A program made the translations under genes and the position numbers. A model generated the notes under the pieces. The model saw only the letters and a list, made by a program, of their open reading frames with translations. It was not told the origin of the DNA and did no database searches. This document shows positions 8,496 through 17,088 of a DNA stretch of 64,000 bases, piece by piece. Origin of the DNA: Oscillospiraceae bacterium (GTDB lineage: Bacteria; Bacillota; Clostridia; Oscillospirales; Ruminococcaceae). Position 1 is the stretch's first letter, and every line of letters starts with the position of its first letter. Location of the stretch: assembly GCA_017847835.1 (NCBI GenBank), contig JAGASH010000005.1:532846-596845 (forward strand), written 5' to 3'.

Positions 8496-9173
8496 TCACT
8501 TTTCTCCTGTAATCATTTTACCGACAATACTATTTACTGCACCGAATAATTCCGTCTTGCTTTTCGGCACCAGAATTCCGTATTGCTCCGCGGAAATATC
8601 CGCAGGTACACAGCACCGAAGCTCGCTGTTTCCCGACAGAAGCTCCAGCGCTTCATCTTCAAAGCACACAAAAGCGCTGATATCACCTGTTTTCAGCAGC
8701 TCCGCCGCGGATTTCGCGTTATTGCAAACCAGCGTTCCGTCCGAAACAATGCCCATAAGCGAGCGCAGAATGTTTTCGGGGAGCTTTTCGGACGCTCCCG
8801 TAACTCTTCCCGTGAGGTCGCTTGAAGCCGTTACGGTAAGATTACCGCCGCAGACAACATAAATTCTGTTTTCCGCAACAGGCATAGTCAACAGGAAACT
8901 CAGTCCCGGGTCGTTTGACGCGCTGAATTTTCCAATAGCTATATCAGCCCTGCCGTTTGTGAGCAGTTCCATTGCTGTGGATGCGGTCGCTTTGCTTATT
9001 TCAAGCGGTACTCCAAGCTCATCGGCTATTTTTTCCGCGATTTCCTCGGAGTTTTCCAGCTCAAAGGTAATCGCAGCACGCAGCTTTCCGCTTTTCAGCA
9101 TTTGTTCTTTGGGCTGAGTGCAGCCGCTTAAAAACACAACGGCAGCGCATATTAACAGCACAATTTTCTTCAT
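8496..9173 (-). CDS. Solute-binding-protein-like lipoprotein
   Basis: The 225-residue product has a lipobox (FLSGC, about residue 18) and a mature part resembling the family-3 periplasmic binding fold: LRAAITFE near the start, AMELLTNGRADIAIG, and a second lobe with AAELLKTGDISAFV. Such proteins normally serve amino-acid ABC transporters, but no permease or ATPase is nearby. Instead it sits between the VirB4 gene and a small motif protein in the T4SS operon. It may have been recruited as a sensor or structural lipoprotein. The ATG directly follows the VirB4 stop. Confidence 0.78.
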   Translation of the reverse strand: MKKIVLLICAAVVFLSGCTQPKEQMLKSGKLRAAITFELENSEEIAEKIADELGVPLEISKATASTAMELLTNGRADIAIGKFSASNDPGLSFLLTMPVAENRIYVVCGGNLTVTASSDLTGRVTGASEKLPENILRSLMGIVSDGTLVCNNAKSAAELLKTGDISAFVCFEDEALELLSGNSELRCCVPADISAEQYGILVPKSKTELFGAVNSIVGKMITGEK

Positions 9174-9174
9174 A

Positions 9175-11871
9175 TTATTCAGTAAACAATTCCTGTAAAT
9201 CGTCCGAAGCCACTATATCAACGCAGGTACGGTTAGACGGCGCCGTAACAACAAATGCGCGTCCTCTCGGGTTGTTGATAATCTGGTCTTGCTCGGTTTC
9301 GTTGATTTCGCCCGCTTTTTCGTACAGCTTGCACAAATCGTGCATATCGTTCGGCGCAAGCGCGAAAATAAACGAATACTGGCAGGCATTGATGATTGCA
9401 GTGGATTTGCGTGCAAGCTCCTCCGTGCCGACAAAGTCCTTGATGTTCTGCGTGATGATAATCTGCATACCGTTGTATTTTCTGATACGCTTTGCAAGCT
9501 GGTACATAAAGTCAAGCGCAATCGGGTATTTTTCGTCGATGAAAACGTGAGCCTCATCGATAACGATAATGATTTTTCTGTTTGCCTTGTGCAAAATGTT
9601 ATAATCGCGGTTTTTGATAATCTCGTTGTCGAGATATTTCAGAACCAGAAGCATCTGCGCATTTGCAATCGTGTTGTTTCTGTTTGCAAGCAGCGACTGG
9701 AAGTTGAACGCAATGAAATTCTCTTTTGTGGTAATGGTTGACGGGTTATTCCACAGATGCGAGTTTCTTCCGCCCGTGGAGAACTTCGATACATAGTTGA
9801 GCAAAATTCGCAGATTGTTCTTGTTGTAATCGCTGGAAGCGCGCTGGAAATCCGTCAGAATTTTGTCATAGAGGTCGTCGAAAATCGGATAATCCTCGGG
9901 CGTGAGCGTCGAGAGGTCTGTGTTCGCGTCGATACCGCGCTCCGCGTAAATTCTCGGGAAAAGGTTGTTCAGATATTCAAGCGCGTCGTTCTCGGTTTCG
10001 GGCAAAATCTGCTTGAAAAACTCCTCCAAGAACTGAAGATGTGCGTTAAAGCTGTTTGAAGCGCCCTCTTCGTCATCGGAAACACCCGTGATAATCTGGA
10101 ACGGGTTGAGAGTACCCTCGGTTGCTTTTCCCACGTCAATCATCTTTCCGTGGAGCTTTTTCGCAAGCGCGCCGTACTCGTTTTCGGGGTCGAGAATAAA
10201 GATTTTGCTGTTGTCGGCAGCGAGATTTGACAAAATAGTTTTGGTTGCAAACGATTTACCGGAACCTGACTTACCGATAATCGCCATATTACTGTTGACG
10301 CGCTCGCTGTCACGCTGGAAGAAGTTGACGAAAACGGGATTTCCTCCGGTTGTACCGAAGCATATTCCGTCCTTGTCCTGAAGATACGGATAAACGAACG
10401 GGAAAGCTGCCGCGATTGACGAGGAGTGAATACCGCGGCTCTTTTTCTTGAATGCGTCATATGCCGAGATATTCGCGCTCGTGTACACGTCAAACGTCTG
10501 CATAAACAAATCCTGCGTTTTGAAGCCCGCTTCCGCGAGATTACGCTTGATTGTCTTTTTCAGAGAAACATACGAGGACGAGCTTGTCGCTGTGGAAGTG
10601 CCCTCGGCAGCGCGTTTTGTGCGCTCCGTGAGCTCGTAGTCGTAGATTGTGATATAGGTGTTTACATCATAGAGCGACTCGTTTTCACTCTGAAGCATTG
10701 AAAGCAGCTCCGCGAGCGACTCGATGTTCTCGTTGATTTCCATAAGTCGGGAAATCTTGCCCGTCTGCTCTGCCTGACCGCGAAGTTCTTCAAGCGAGCG
10801 GTCAATGCGCTTGATTGACTGGTATCTTTCAACCGGCTTGAATTTCATCACAACGCGCGTGTTCGGCACGTTGAACAGGCGATATCCCCACGCATTTCCG
10901 ACAACCGAAGGATAGTCGAGAATTTTCAGATTGTGTGTGATAAGCCCGTCATATTTCACGGTTCTCGTGGTCATCTCAATCTTTTTCGGGAGTATCCACG
11001 AAAGATAATCCTCAGGCTTGATTTTGTCAACCTCGCGCTCGTCGAAAACCTGATTGTACTGATACTTCAGGAAAATCGCAAGCTCTCTGCCTTTGAGCTG
11101 GTGAGCGTCAAGTCCCGCGTTTCTGAACTGTCCGACAGCGTTTCTCGTCATTTCGGACAAAATCGGCTTTTTCTTGTCAAACATCACGAGATAATGGAAC
11201 GGACGATAAACCTTATCTTCAAAGTTTATCTTCTTGATTTCCTCAATTCTGCCGTAGATTATCTCAACACGTCTTGTAAGCTCGTTTTCATCGATAATAT
11301 CGTCGAGAAATGCCTTTTTCAGCTCGTCGATTTTCTTGTGTTCCGTGCGGATATACTCGTCGTAAATCACGGGACGGTCAATTTTTACAAATGCGCCTGT
11401 CTGTTCCTGCGTAATTGTACGGATAACCGAGCCGATGTTGTGGTCGATAATGGAGTCCTGTCTGAATTCCGACAAGAAGCGAAACTCAATCGACGGGATT
11501 TCGATTACCGTGGCGTAGTATTCCTTGTTGTAACATATATATCTGTCGTCAATTCCCGTAAACGGCGTGATATCCTCAACGCTGATTGAGGCGCCTTTAT
11601 CGCCCTTTTTCTTTTCATTAAAGCTGTGCGGTATCGCAAAATGCCTCAGGAAATGTATAAAGAGCATATACACCTTTTCGTCGTCAAGCGGCATAAGCAA
11701 GAACACAAACACCACAAGCACGCCGATTGCAATCCACCATCTGTACGGGATATTCGAGGTAATCAGCGCAACGCAAACAAACGCGCCGAAAAGCCCCACA
11801 AGCACGTCAATTATGGAAACGCCCTTGAAAAGCTCGGTTTCAACCTTGGTTTTCTTTGGAATTATTCGCAT
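9175..11871 (-). CDS. virB4: VirB4-family T4SS ATPase with an N-terminal VirB3/PrgI-like membrane domain
   Basis: This 898-residue protein is the assembly ATPase of the first T4SS. Walker A is GKSGSGKS near residue 534 and Walker B is IIIVIDEAHVFID near residue 770. The first about 75 residues hold two membrane spans and a loop like PrgI/VirB3, so VirB3 and VirB4 appear fused, as in some T4SS lineages. In the family it energises pilin handling and channel assembly at the inner face of the membrane. AAAGGTG precedes the ATG. The second T4SS in this window keeps the two functions as separate genes. Confidence 0.93.
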   Translation of the reverse strand: MRIIPKKTKVETELFKGVSIIDVLVGLFGAFVCVALITSNIPYRWWIAIGVLVVFVFLLMPLDDEKVYMLFIHFLRHFAIPHSFNEKKKGDKGASISVEDITPFTGIDDRYICYNKEYYATVIEIPSIEFRFLSEFRQDSIIDHNIGSVIRTITQEQTGAFVKIDRPVIYDEYIRTEHKKIDELKKAFLDDIIDENELTRRVEIIYGRIEEIKKINFEDKVYRPFHYLVMFDKKKPILSEMTRNAVGQFRNAGLDAHQLKGRELAIFLKYQYNQVFDEREVDKIKPEDYLSWILPKKIEMTTRTVKYDGLITHNLKILDYPSVVGNAWGYRLFNVPNTRVVMKFKPVERYQSIKRIDRSLEELRGQAEQTGKISRLMEINENIESLAELLSMLQSENESLYDVNTYITIYDYELTERTKRAAEGTSTATSSSSYVSLKKTIKRNLAEAGFKTQDLFMQTFDVYTSANISAYDAFKKKSRGIHSSSIAAAFPFVYPYLQDKDGICFGTTGGNPVFVNFFQRDSERVNSNMAIIGKSGSGKSFATKTILSNLAADNSKIFILDPENEYGALAKKLHGKMIDVGKATEGTLNPFQIITGVSDDEEGASNSFNAHLQFLEEFFKQILPETENDALEYLNNLFPRIYAERGIDANTDLSTLTPEDYPIFDDLYDKILTDFQRASSDYNKNNLRILLNYVSKFSTGGRNSHLWNNPSTITTKENFIAFNFQSLLANRNNTIANAQMLLVLKYLDNEIIKNRDYNILHKANRKIIIVIDEAHVFIDEKYPIALDFMYQLAKRIRKYNGMQIIITQNIKDFVGTEELARKSTAIINACQYSFIFALAPNDMHDLCKLYEKAGEINETEQDQIINNPRGRAFVVTAPSNRTCVDIVASDDLQELFTE

Positions 11872-11888
11872 TGCTAATCACCTTTTCG

Positions 11889-13928
11889 TTAAAATTTACC
11901 ACTGTCATTTTTATGATTGTTGCTTCTGTTTTTCAGAAGAGGGTCATCAAGATTTGAGTTCTTGTTCGTGTCGGCACTCTTGTTGCTTGACGAGCTTGAA
12001 TAACTTGATGATGAACCCGCAGAAGATGTTCCCGAGCTACTGTAAGCGTCGCCGGTGAACTGTGACGAGCCGCCCAAAGAACCGCCTGACGAGCCCGCAG
12101 AGGACGAGCTGCTTGTATTCTTTGCAGCTTCAAGCGGGTCGACATTCTTCACGATATCCTGAGCGTCAAAATCAATTTTGCTTCCGTCGTTAAAAGAGCC
12201 TTCGCCGTTTTCTTCGCCGAACAGATTGCGAACGCCTTCATAAGCGTTTTCTTCGTCTTGATAAGCGCTTCCGAGAGTACCTGTTTTGAACAGCTCGTCA
12301 ACGCTTGAAAGCGTATCCTCATAGTCCTTCTCGGCTTGATAATCCGTGCCGAGAGTGCCTGTTCTGAACAGCTCGTCAACGCTCGAAAGCGTATCCTCAT
12401 AGTCCTTCTCGGCTTGATAATCCGTGCCGAGAGTGCCTGTTCTGAACAGTTCGTCAACGCTCGCAAGCGTATCGTCGTACTCCTTGTCGCTGAGGTAGTT
12501 CTTTTGCCGCGGCTTGTTGCTTTGCGGGTATTTTCCCTTAGCAGCAGAAACACCGCTTCCACCCGTAAACTTCGAGGATTTTGCCGAGCTGCTGCCTGAA
12601 CTGCTGCTGCTTGAGGTGGTCTTAGACTTTGACCTCATTTTGCTGAACGCCGATACTCCTGCGCCCGCAAGAGCTTTTCCGCCCTTCATCATTCCGCCCG
12701 CAACCAGTCCGCCGAGCAGAGTATTGTTCATATTCTCATCTGCGGCAACATTTGCGCTGATAATTCCCGTTAGCAGAGTCGAGGACTTGTAAACCGCGAA
12801 CATACCGCCGAGAATGAACACAAGTCGTATCACATATCCGCCCGCTATGTTTCCGACAAAGGAGTCGAAGATTTTCACCTTGTCGTCCATTATCACGGGT
12901 ACCATCATCAGGAATATTCGCAGACCTATGACAGAGCCGAAGCCTATCAGTATTCTCGCGATGAACGACTCCCGCCATTTCCTGAATTTTTCGCCGTCGT
13001 CGAGAACTATTGTCGAGATGAAATACGGCGAGGTTATGTATAGAATAATAACATCGAAAATTCGCTTTATGAACGTGAACAGGCAGGCAATCATCACAAT
13101 CGTCATAAAGATTATCGACGCATAGCCAATCAGATAATCGACGTGAGAAACGTGAATTTGCGTGCCGAATGTGATATAATCCATTCCGTCATAAAGCAGC
13201 GAAGCCCACGGCTCGTTCATCTCGCCTGTTTTGGCATTCATAAATTCCGTGGGCGGGTTTCCGCGTCCCGCGTCCATTGAAGAAATCGCCAGAACCCATT
13301 TTCCGAGTGAAGCGTCGCTGCCGCCATTGATTGCAATACAGGTCTGCTTCAGAACAATTGAAATGAGCGATACTCCGACAACAGCTATCGTCGGCACAAG
13401 CAAAAACGAAATCATCATTTTTGCCACGGAGTTCAAAACCTTTCCGACGGGACGTTTTCCCTCAAAGTCGAAGTCAAGCGTCGAGCGCATAACCGCGTAA
13501 ATCGAAAAGATTATCGACAGTCCGAGCGCCAGAAATGTAATGGAAAGCAGCGCATTGCGAACTATATCATTATTCATAAAGTACTGCAAAAGCGTTGTCT
13601 GGGTTTCTGTGCCCGCGCTTTCCGAATAATAGGTAACGTCCTTCATTCCTATCATTATGTCAAATCCGTTTTGCAGCTGGTCCAGCAGCCATAGGAATTG
13701 GACGAAGCATTTGTAGATAAAAGTGAAGAAAATGTCGGCAATATTTGCGATTACGATATTCCACAGGAATTCGAAAACCGGCATAAGAAGCGGGATTACA
13801 ATGTTGTCCAAAATCCATTGAAAAATGGAGTTGAGGATTTTCGACAGCCAATCAATAATCGGGTCAAAAATCTTGTCGCAAACCCAGTCAAATACACTGT
13901 CAAATATTCCGAGCGATTGTATTGGCAT
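11889..13928 (-). CDS. VirB6/TrbL-like polytopic membrane protein with repeat-bearing Ser-rich tail
   Basis: The 679-residue product has about six to eight hydrophobic segments in residues 1-400, consistent with the VirB6/TrbL channel component. A long hydrophilic, serine-rich C-terminal tail follows. That tail includes three tandem copies of a 26-residue unit containing SVDELFRTGTLG. It is paralogous to the next gene upstream: both share a TNDGVKQALLAVTF / NNDIVRNALLSITF-type segment and the central loops. GAGGAGG precedes the ATG. Confidence 0.85.
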   Translation of the reverse strand: MPIQSLGIFDSVFDWVCDKIFDPIIDWLSKILNSIFQWILDNIVIPLLMPVFEFLWNIVIANIADIFFTFIYKCFVQFLWLLDQLQNGFDIMIGMKDVTYYSESAGTETQTTLLQYFMNNDIVRNALLSITFLALGLSIIFSIYAVMRSTLDFDFEGKRPVGKVLNSVAKMMISFLLVPTIAVVGVSLISIVLKQTCIAINGGSDASLGKWVLAISSMDAGRGNPPTEFMNAKTGEMNEPWASLLYDGMDYITFGTQIHVSHVDYLIGYASIIFMTIVMIACLFTFIKRIFDVIILYITSPYFISTIVLDDGEKFRKWRESFIARILIGFGSVIGLRIFLMMVPVIMDDKVKIFDSFVGNIAGGYVIRLVFILGGMFAVYKSSTLLTGIISANVAADENMNNTLLGGLVAGGMMKGGKALAGAGVSAFSKMRSKSKTTSSSSSSGSSSAKSSKFTGGSGVSAAKGKYPQSNKPRQKNYLSDKEYDDTLASVDELFRTGTLGTDYQAEKDYEDTLSSVDELFRTGTLGTDYQAEKDYEDTLSSVDELFKTGTLGSAYQDEENAYEGVRNLFGEENGEGSFNDGSKIDFDAQDIVKNVDPLEAAKNTSSSSSAGSSGGSLGGSSQFTGDAYSSSGTSSAGSSSSYSSSSSNKSADTNKNSNLDDPLLKNRSNNHKNDSGKF
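12255..12488. repeat. Three tandem 78-bp coding repeats
   Basis: The copies begin near 12255, 12333 and 12411. The second and third copies are nearly identical in DNA, the first more diverged. The period of 78 bp is 26 codons, so the repeat is in frame in the tail of the VirB6-like protein. Confidence 0.9.
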
Positions 13929-13958
13929 TATCGAAGACCTCCTCTCTGATTAAATCGG

Positions 13959-15596
13959 TTATTTCTTTTCTTCATCGTCCTTTTTGTTGGAACCTCCCGA
14001 TGAAGCCATTTCATTGCCCATTTTAGCTATTTTACTGATACCGCTGCCGCCTCCGGTGCCGCCTGTAAAGGCATTTCCCGAGCCCTTTGCGGCAGAAGCT
14101 GCTCCGTTTGCAGCATTGCTCGCCGCAGAAGCCGCACCCTTAGACGCAGCCGCAGCTCCCTTAGCAGCCGACGCAGCACCCTTAGCTGCAAGACTTCCTC
14201 CGCCTGTTGCCGCAGCCAGTGCCGCGTCTTTTGCGGTGTTTGCAGCCATCTTCACCATTCCCGCGACAACCATTGCCGAAGCACGGTCGGAAGCGGCAAT
14301 CTCGGGATTAATTACCTCGAGAATTGTGGTGTTGGATTTCCACGCAGCGTACATACTTCCTATTACAAATACAATCTTCAACGTTACGTCAAGCGCCATA
14401 TTTCCGCTGAACGAGAAGTTTGAGCTCATTATCATCGGAATGAAAATAAACACAAGGTTCATTGAAATTACAATTCCAAATCCCGAGAGCAGCTTTCCGA
14501 CGAACATATCGCGCCATCTCTTGAAGGTCGTTCCGCCGTCGAGAGGCATTGTCGCGACAAACAACGGCGACGTAATGTAAAGAATTATAACCTCGATTAT
14601 CTTTCGGATAAACACAAACGTCGAGCAAAGCAATATCAGAATTACACCAAGGCTCGCGATATAGACAAGCGGGTAATTGTATAGAGTTTCAAACATACTC
14701 GGGAAAGTCTTTGCGTTCTTTGAAAGGTCGTCGAGAGAGAAACCATCGTTGTTGTTATTCTTGTTGTTTTTCAGGTTATCGGCAGCCTTATCCGCTACTT
14801 TCACATCGTCCGCCTGACTTTGGAAAACCGCCAGAATATTGTCGAGGTCAAGCGAGGGATACATATTGAAATCAACCAGGTAATCACCCGGGTTATAAAT
14901 GCTCTTTTTCTCGCCCTTATAGTCCGAGCCGCCGAAATACGCAGCGCGTTTTCCCGTCGTAAAGGAAGCGTTTGGCTCATCGTCATCTCCGAATGTGCCC
15001 GAAAGGAACAAAATCGTTGACAGCCGCGGCGCTTCGTCCGAGCCGGTCACTCCGACAATCGCGTTTTGCGTAGAAATCAGTATTGCCGACGAAAGCTGCG
15101 AGCCGAAATACATCATAACCGGCACAATCATAAAAGCAATGCACGATTTCAGCGCCGTTTTCATTACATGACTGATAGGACGCTTATGCTCCAGCGCATA
15201 CGAGCCCATTGATTTTGCAACCGAGTAAATCGTGAAGATGAAGCAAATCGCAATTCCGATAAACGTTACCGCAAGCAGCGCTTGTTTTACACCGTCGTTT
15301 GTCAGGAATACATCGAGAAGGTACATCTCGTTTCCTTCGTTTTTCACGGTTTTCGTTCCCGCAAACACATCGAAGAAATCCTGAAATACATCGACAATGT
15401 GCAGAAGGTAGAACAGAACCCACTGCAAAAACGTGCCGAAAACTATGCCAACACCCTGAATAATTACGGAAAACAGGAAGTTGAACAGATATGTAATCAG
15501 CGTTGAAAAGAGGTTAAATGCCCAGCTCAGCGAGTCGACAATCGCGTCTGTAACCGTTGACACCCAGCCAAGACTGCTCAAAAGCACCGGCGTCAT
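13959..15596 (-). CDS. VirB6/TrbL-like polytopic membrane protein
   Basis: This 545-residue protein has a signal-like N-terminus, several membrane segments spread over residues 20-440 and an Ala/Gly/Ser-rich C-terminal tail with AAKGAAxA repeats. It is a paralogue of the following 679-residue gene and a probable channel subunit of the T4SS. Two VirB6-type subunits in one operon are also known in other T4SS lineages. ATG 15596 is preferred over GTG 15605 because AGGAGG lies 8 bases before the ATG and too close to the GTG. Confidence 0.85.
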   Translation of the reverse strand: MTPVLLSSLGWVSTVTDAIVDSLSWAFNLFSTLITYLFNFLFSVIIQGVGIVFGTFLQWVLFYLLHIVDVFQDFFDVFAGTKTVKNEGNEMYLLDVFLTNDGVKQALLAVTFIGIAICFIFTIYSVAKSMGSYALEHKRPISHVMKTALKSCIAFMIVPVMMYFGSQLSSAILISTQNAIVGVTGSDEAPRLSTILFLSGTFGDDDEPNASFTTGKRAAYFGGSDYKGEKKSIYNPGDYLVDFNMYPSLDLDNILAVFQSQADDVKVADKAADNLKNNKNNNNDGFSLDDLSKNAKTFPSMFETLYNYPLVYIASLGVILILLCSTFVFIRKIIEVIILYITSPLFVATMPLDGGTTFKRWRDMFVGKLLSGFGIVISMNLVFIFIPMIMSSNFSFSGNMALDVTLKIVFVIGSMYAAWKSNTTILEVINPEIAASDRASAMVVAGMVKMAANTAKDAALAAATGGGSLAAKGAASAAKGAAAASKGAASAASNAANGAASAAKGSGNAFTGGTGGGSGISKIAKMGNEMASSGGSNKKDDEEKK

Positions 15597-15626
15597 TCTG
15601 TTCACCTCCTTTTTAAAAATCGTGAA

Positions 15627-17069
15627 TTATCTTATGTTGAATTTCTTTCTTGTGATAATGAAGAACACACCGCCCGCAATCAGCAGCGCTCCTCCGAGAA
15701 CAGCCGCGACAATAGCCATCGCATCCATCTGATAGATAATCTCAAATTCCTGCGAAGTGCTGTTTCCTGCCTTGTCGTAAACGGTTACTTTATACTTTCC
15801 CGCTTCGGTCAGTTCAAGGCTCTTTTTTGCGGGATTATCGTTGAGAATAATCTTGTAGGTGTCGATATCGTCCGAGAGAAGCTCGATGAAAACCGTGCCG
15901 CCTTGTGCCTTTCCCTCGTCGTCAAGACCGTTTACCTTGAATTCGGGCGGGGTGTTGTCAAGCGTGAAGCTTTCATTGAACTTCAGCTCTCCGCAGGTCA
16001 CTTCAAAGCTGTAAACTCCCTCATCACCGATATCAACGGAGTTTCCGTTCACACGGATTTCGTTTTTGCCGTACTCAGCTTTTTCGATTTTACAGCCGTC
16101 GGGAACTGTATATTTCGTAATTCCGTGAGTTCCCGTTCCAAGAATTGTAAAGCTGAATTTCGCGGGATTGCTGCTGTCGCCGTCATTGACGAAAAGCGTG
16201 TAATCACCTCTGTCCGTGAGCTGTCTGCCGAACTCAAATCCCGACAGAACCTCTCCGTCCTTCATCAGCTTATATTCAGCCGTATCGTCCTCCGAAAGCT
16301 CAAATTTTACGGCGTTTGTAGTAGCCATTCCCGCAGGAATATTGCAGAAAAACTCTGCTCCTTTGTCCGTGACAACGCGGATTTTTTTGCTTGTCACATA
16401 CTGCGAGATATTTGTAACCTTGTCGGTTTTCGGGAGCAATGTTCCCTGCTCGTCATCATTATTGTCGGGATTTGACGGCTTTTCGTCCTCTCCTCCCGAG
16501 TTGTCGGAGCTTGTATCGGTGCTGTCGGAATAATCGCTTTCACCGCTGTCGCCCGAGCTGTCCGAGCTTTCGTCCTCGGAACTTTCCGAAAACTCCGAGT
16601 CTTCGTCCTCCGAGCTTTCATCATCGGAATTGCTTTCCTCGGAGGGTTCCGTTATCCAGAAGCGGAACAGTCCGTAGTAAACCTCGTCTTCATCTGCCCC
16701 GAGCAAATCCTTTCCCTCAACCATAATCGTGAGCGAATATTTTCCCGGCTCTTCAATCGGCTCACCGAGTTTATATTTGGACTTTTTCCCGTCTTTATCA
16801 ATCGTGACCGTGACGGTTTCGGGCAAATCAAGATTTACGGGATAATCGATAACAGCGCCGTTTGAGATGTTGCTGTAAAACACAATCTGATTTGCGATAA
16901 TTTCCTCGTAAAGCGAGGAATTCACCCTTTTTTCGGCAATCTCCGAGTGGATATATTCAATTTTTTGCAGGTTTTCCGCAGAGCTTTCGTCCGTGTCGGC
17001 AAACGCACTGAGCGATACCGTTCCAAAAACAGCGCACGCAAACGCTGCGGTCAGAAATTTCTTAAACAT
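15627..17069 (-). CDS. Type I membrane protein with Ser/Asp/Glu-rich stalk and Ig-like domain, second of a pair
   Basis: The 480-residue product starts at MFKKFL with a signal peptide ending near SAFA, supported by AAAGGAAA upstream. About residues 150-215 form a low-complexity Ser/Glu/Asp stalk. An Ig-like region follows with D-NTPPEF and YKVTVYDKAGN motifs, then a C-terminal membrane span and a basic tail. Domain order matches the 6841-8082 gene. Probably exposed on the cell surface as part of the secretion machine. Confidence 0.82.
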   Translation of the reverse strand: MFKKFLTAAFACAVFGTVSLSAFADTDESSAENLQKIEYIHSEIAEKRVNSSLYEEIIANQIVFYSNISNGAVIDYPVNLDLPETVTVTIDKDGKKSKYKLGEPIEEPGKYSLTIMVEGKDLLGADEDEVYYGLFRFWITEPSEESNSDDESSEDEDSEFSESSEDESSDSSGDSGESDYSDSTDTSSDNSGGEDEKPSNPDNNDDEQGTLLPKTDKVTNISQYVTSKKIRVVTDKGAEFFCNIPAGMATTNAVKFELSEDDTAEYKLMKDGEVLSGFEFGRQLTDRGDYTLFVNDGDSSNPAKFSFTILGTGTHGITKYTVPDGCKIEKAEYGKNEIRVNGNSVDIGDEGVYSFEVTCGELKFNESFTLDNTPPEFKVNGLDDEGKAQGGTVFIELLSDDIDTYKIILNDNPAKKSLELTEAGKYKVTVYDKAGNSTSQEFEIIYQMDAMAIVAAVLGGALLIAGGVFFIITRKKFNIR

Positions 17070-17088
17070 ACCGTTTTCCTTTCGGAGA

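Noticed and set aside
12255..12488. Regular repeats that could suggest a CRISPR array
   Set aside because: The 78-bp units are contiguous, in frame within a membrane-protein gene, and have no unique spacers; no cas genes are present.
13984..14580. Open + strand frame of 198 codons opposite the VirB6-like gene
   Set aside because: It is the antisense of the Ala/Gly-rich tail (low-complexity Ala/Pro translation), lacks a ribosome site and has no plausible protein features.
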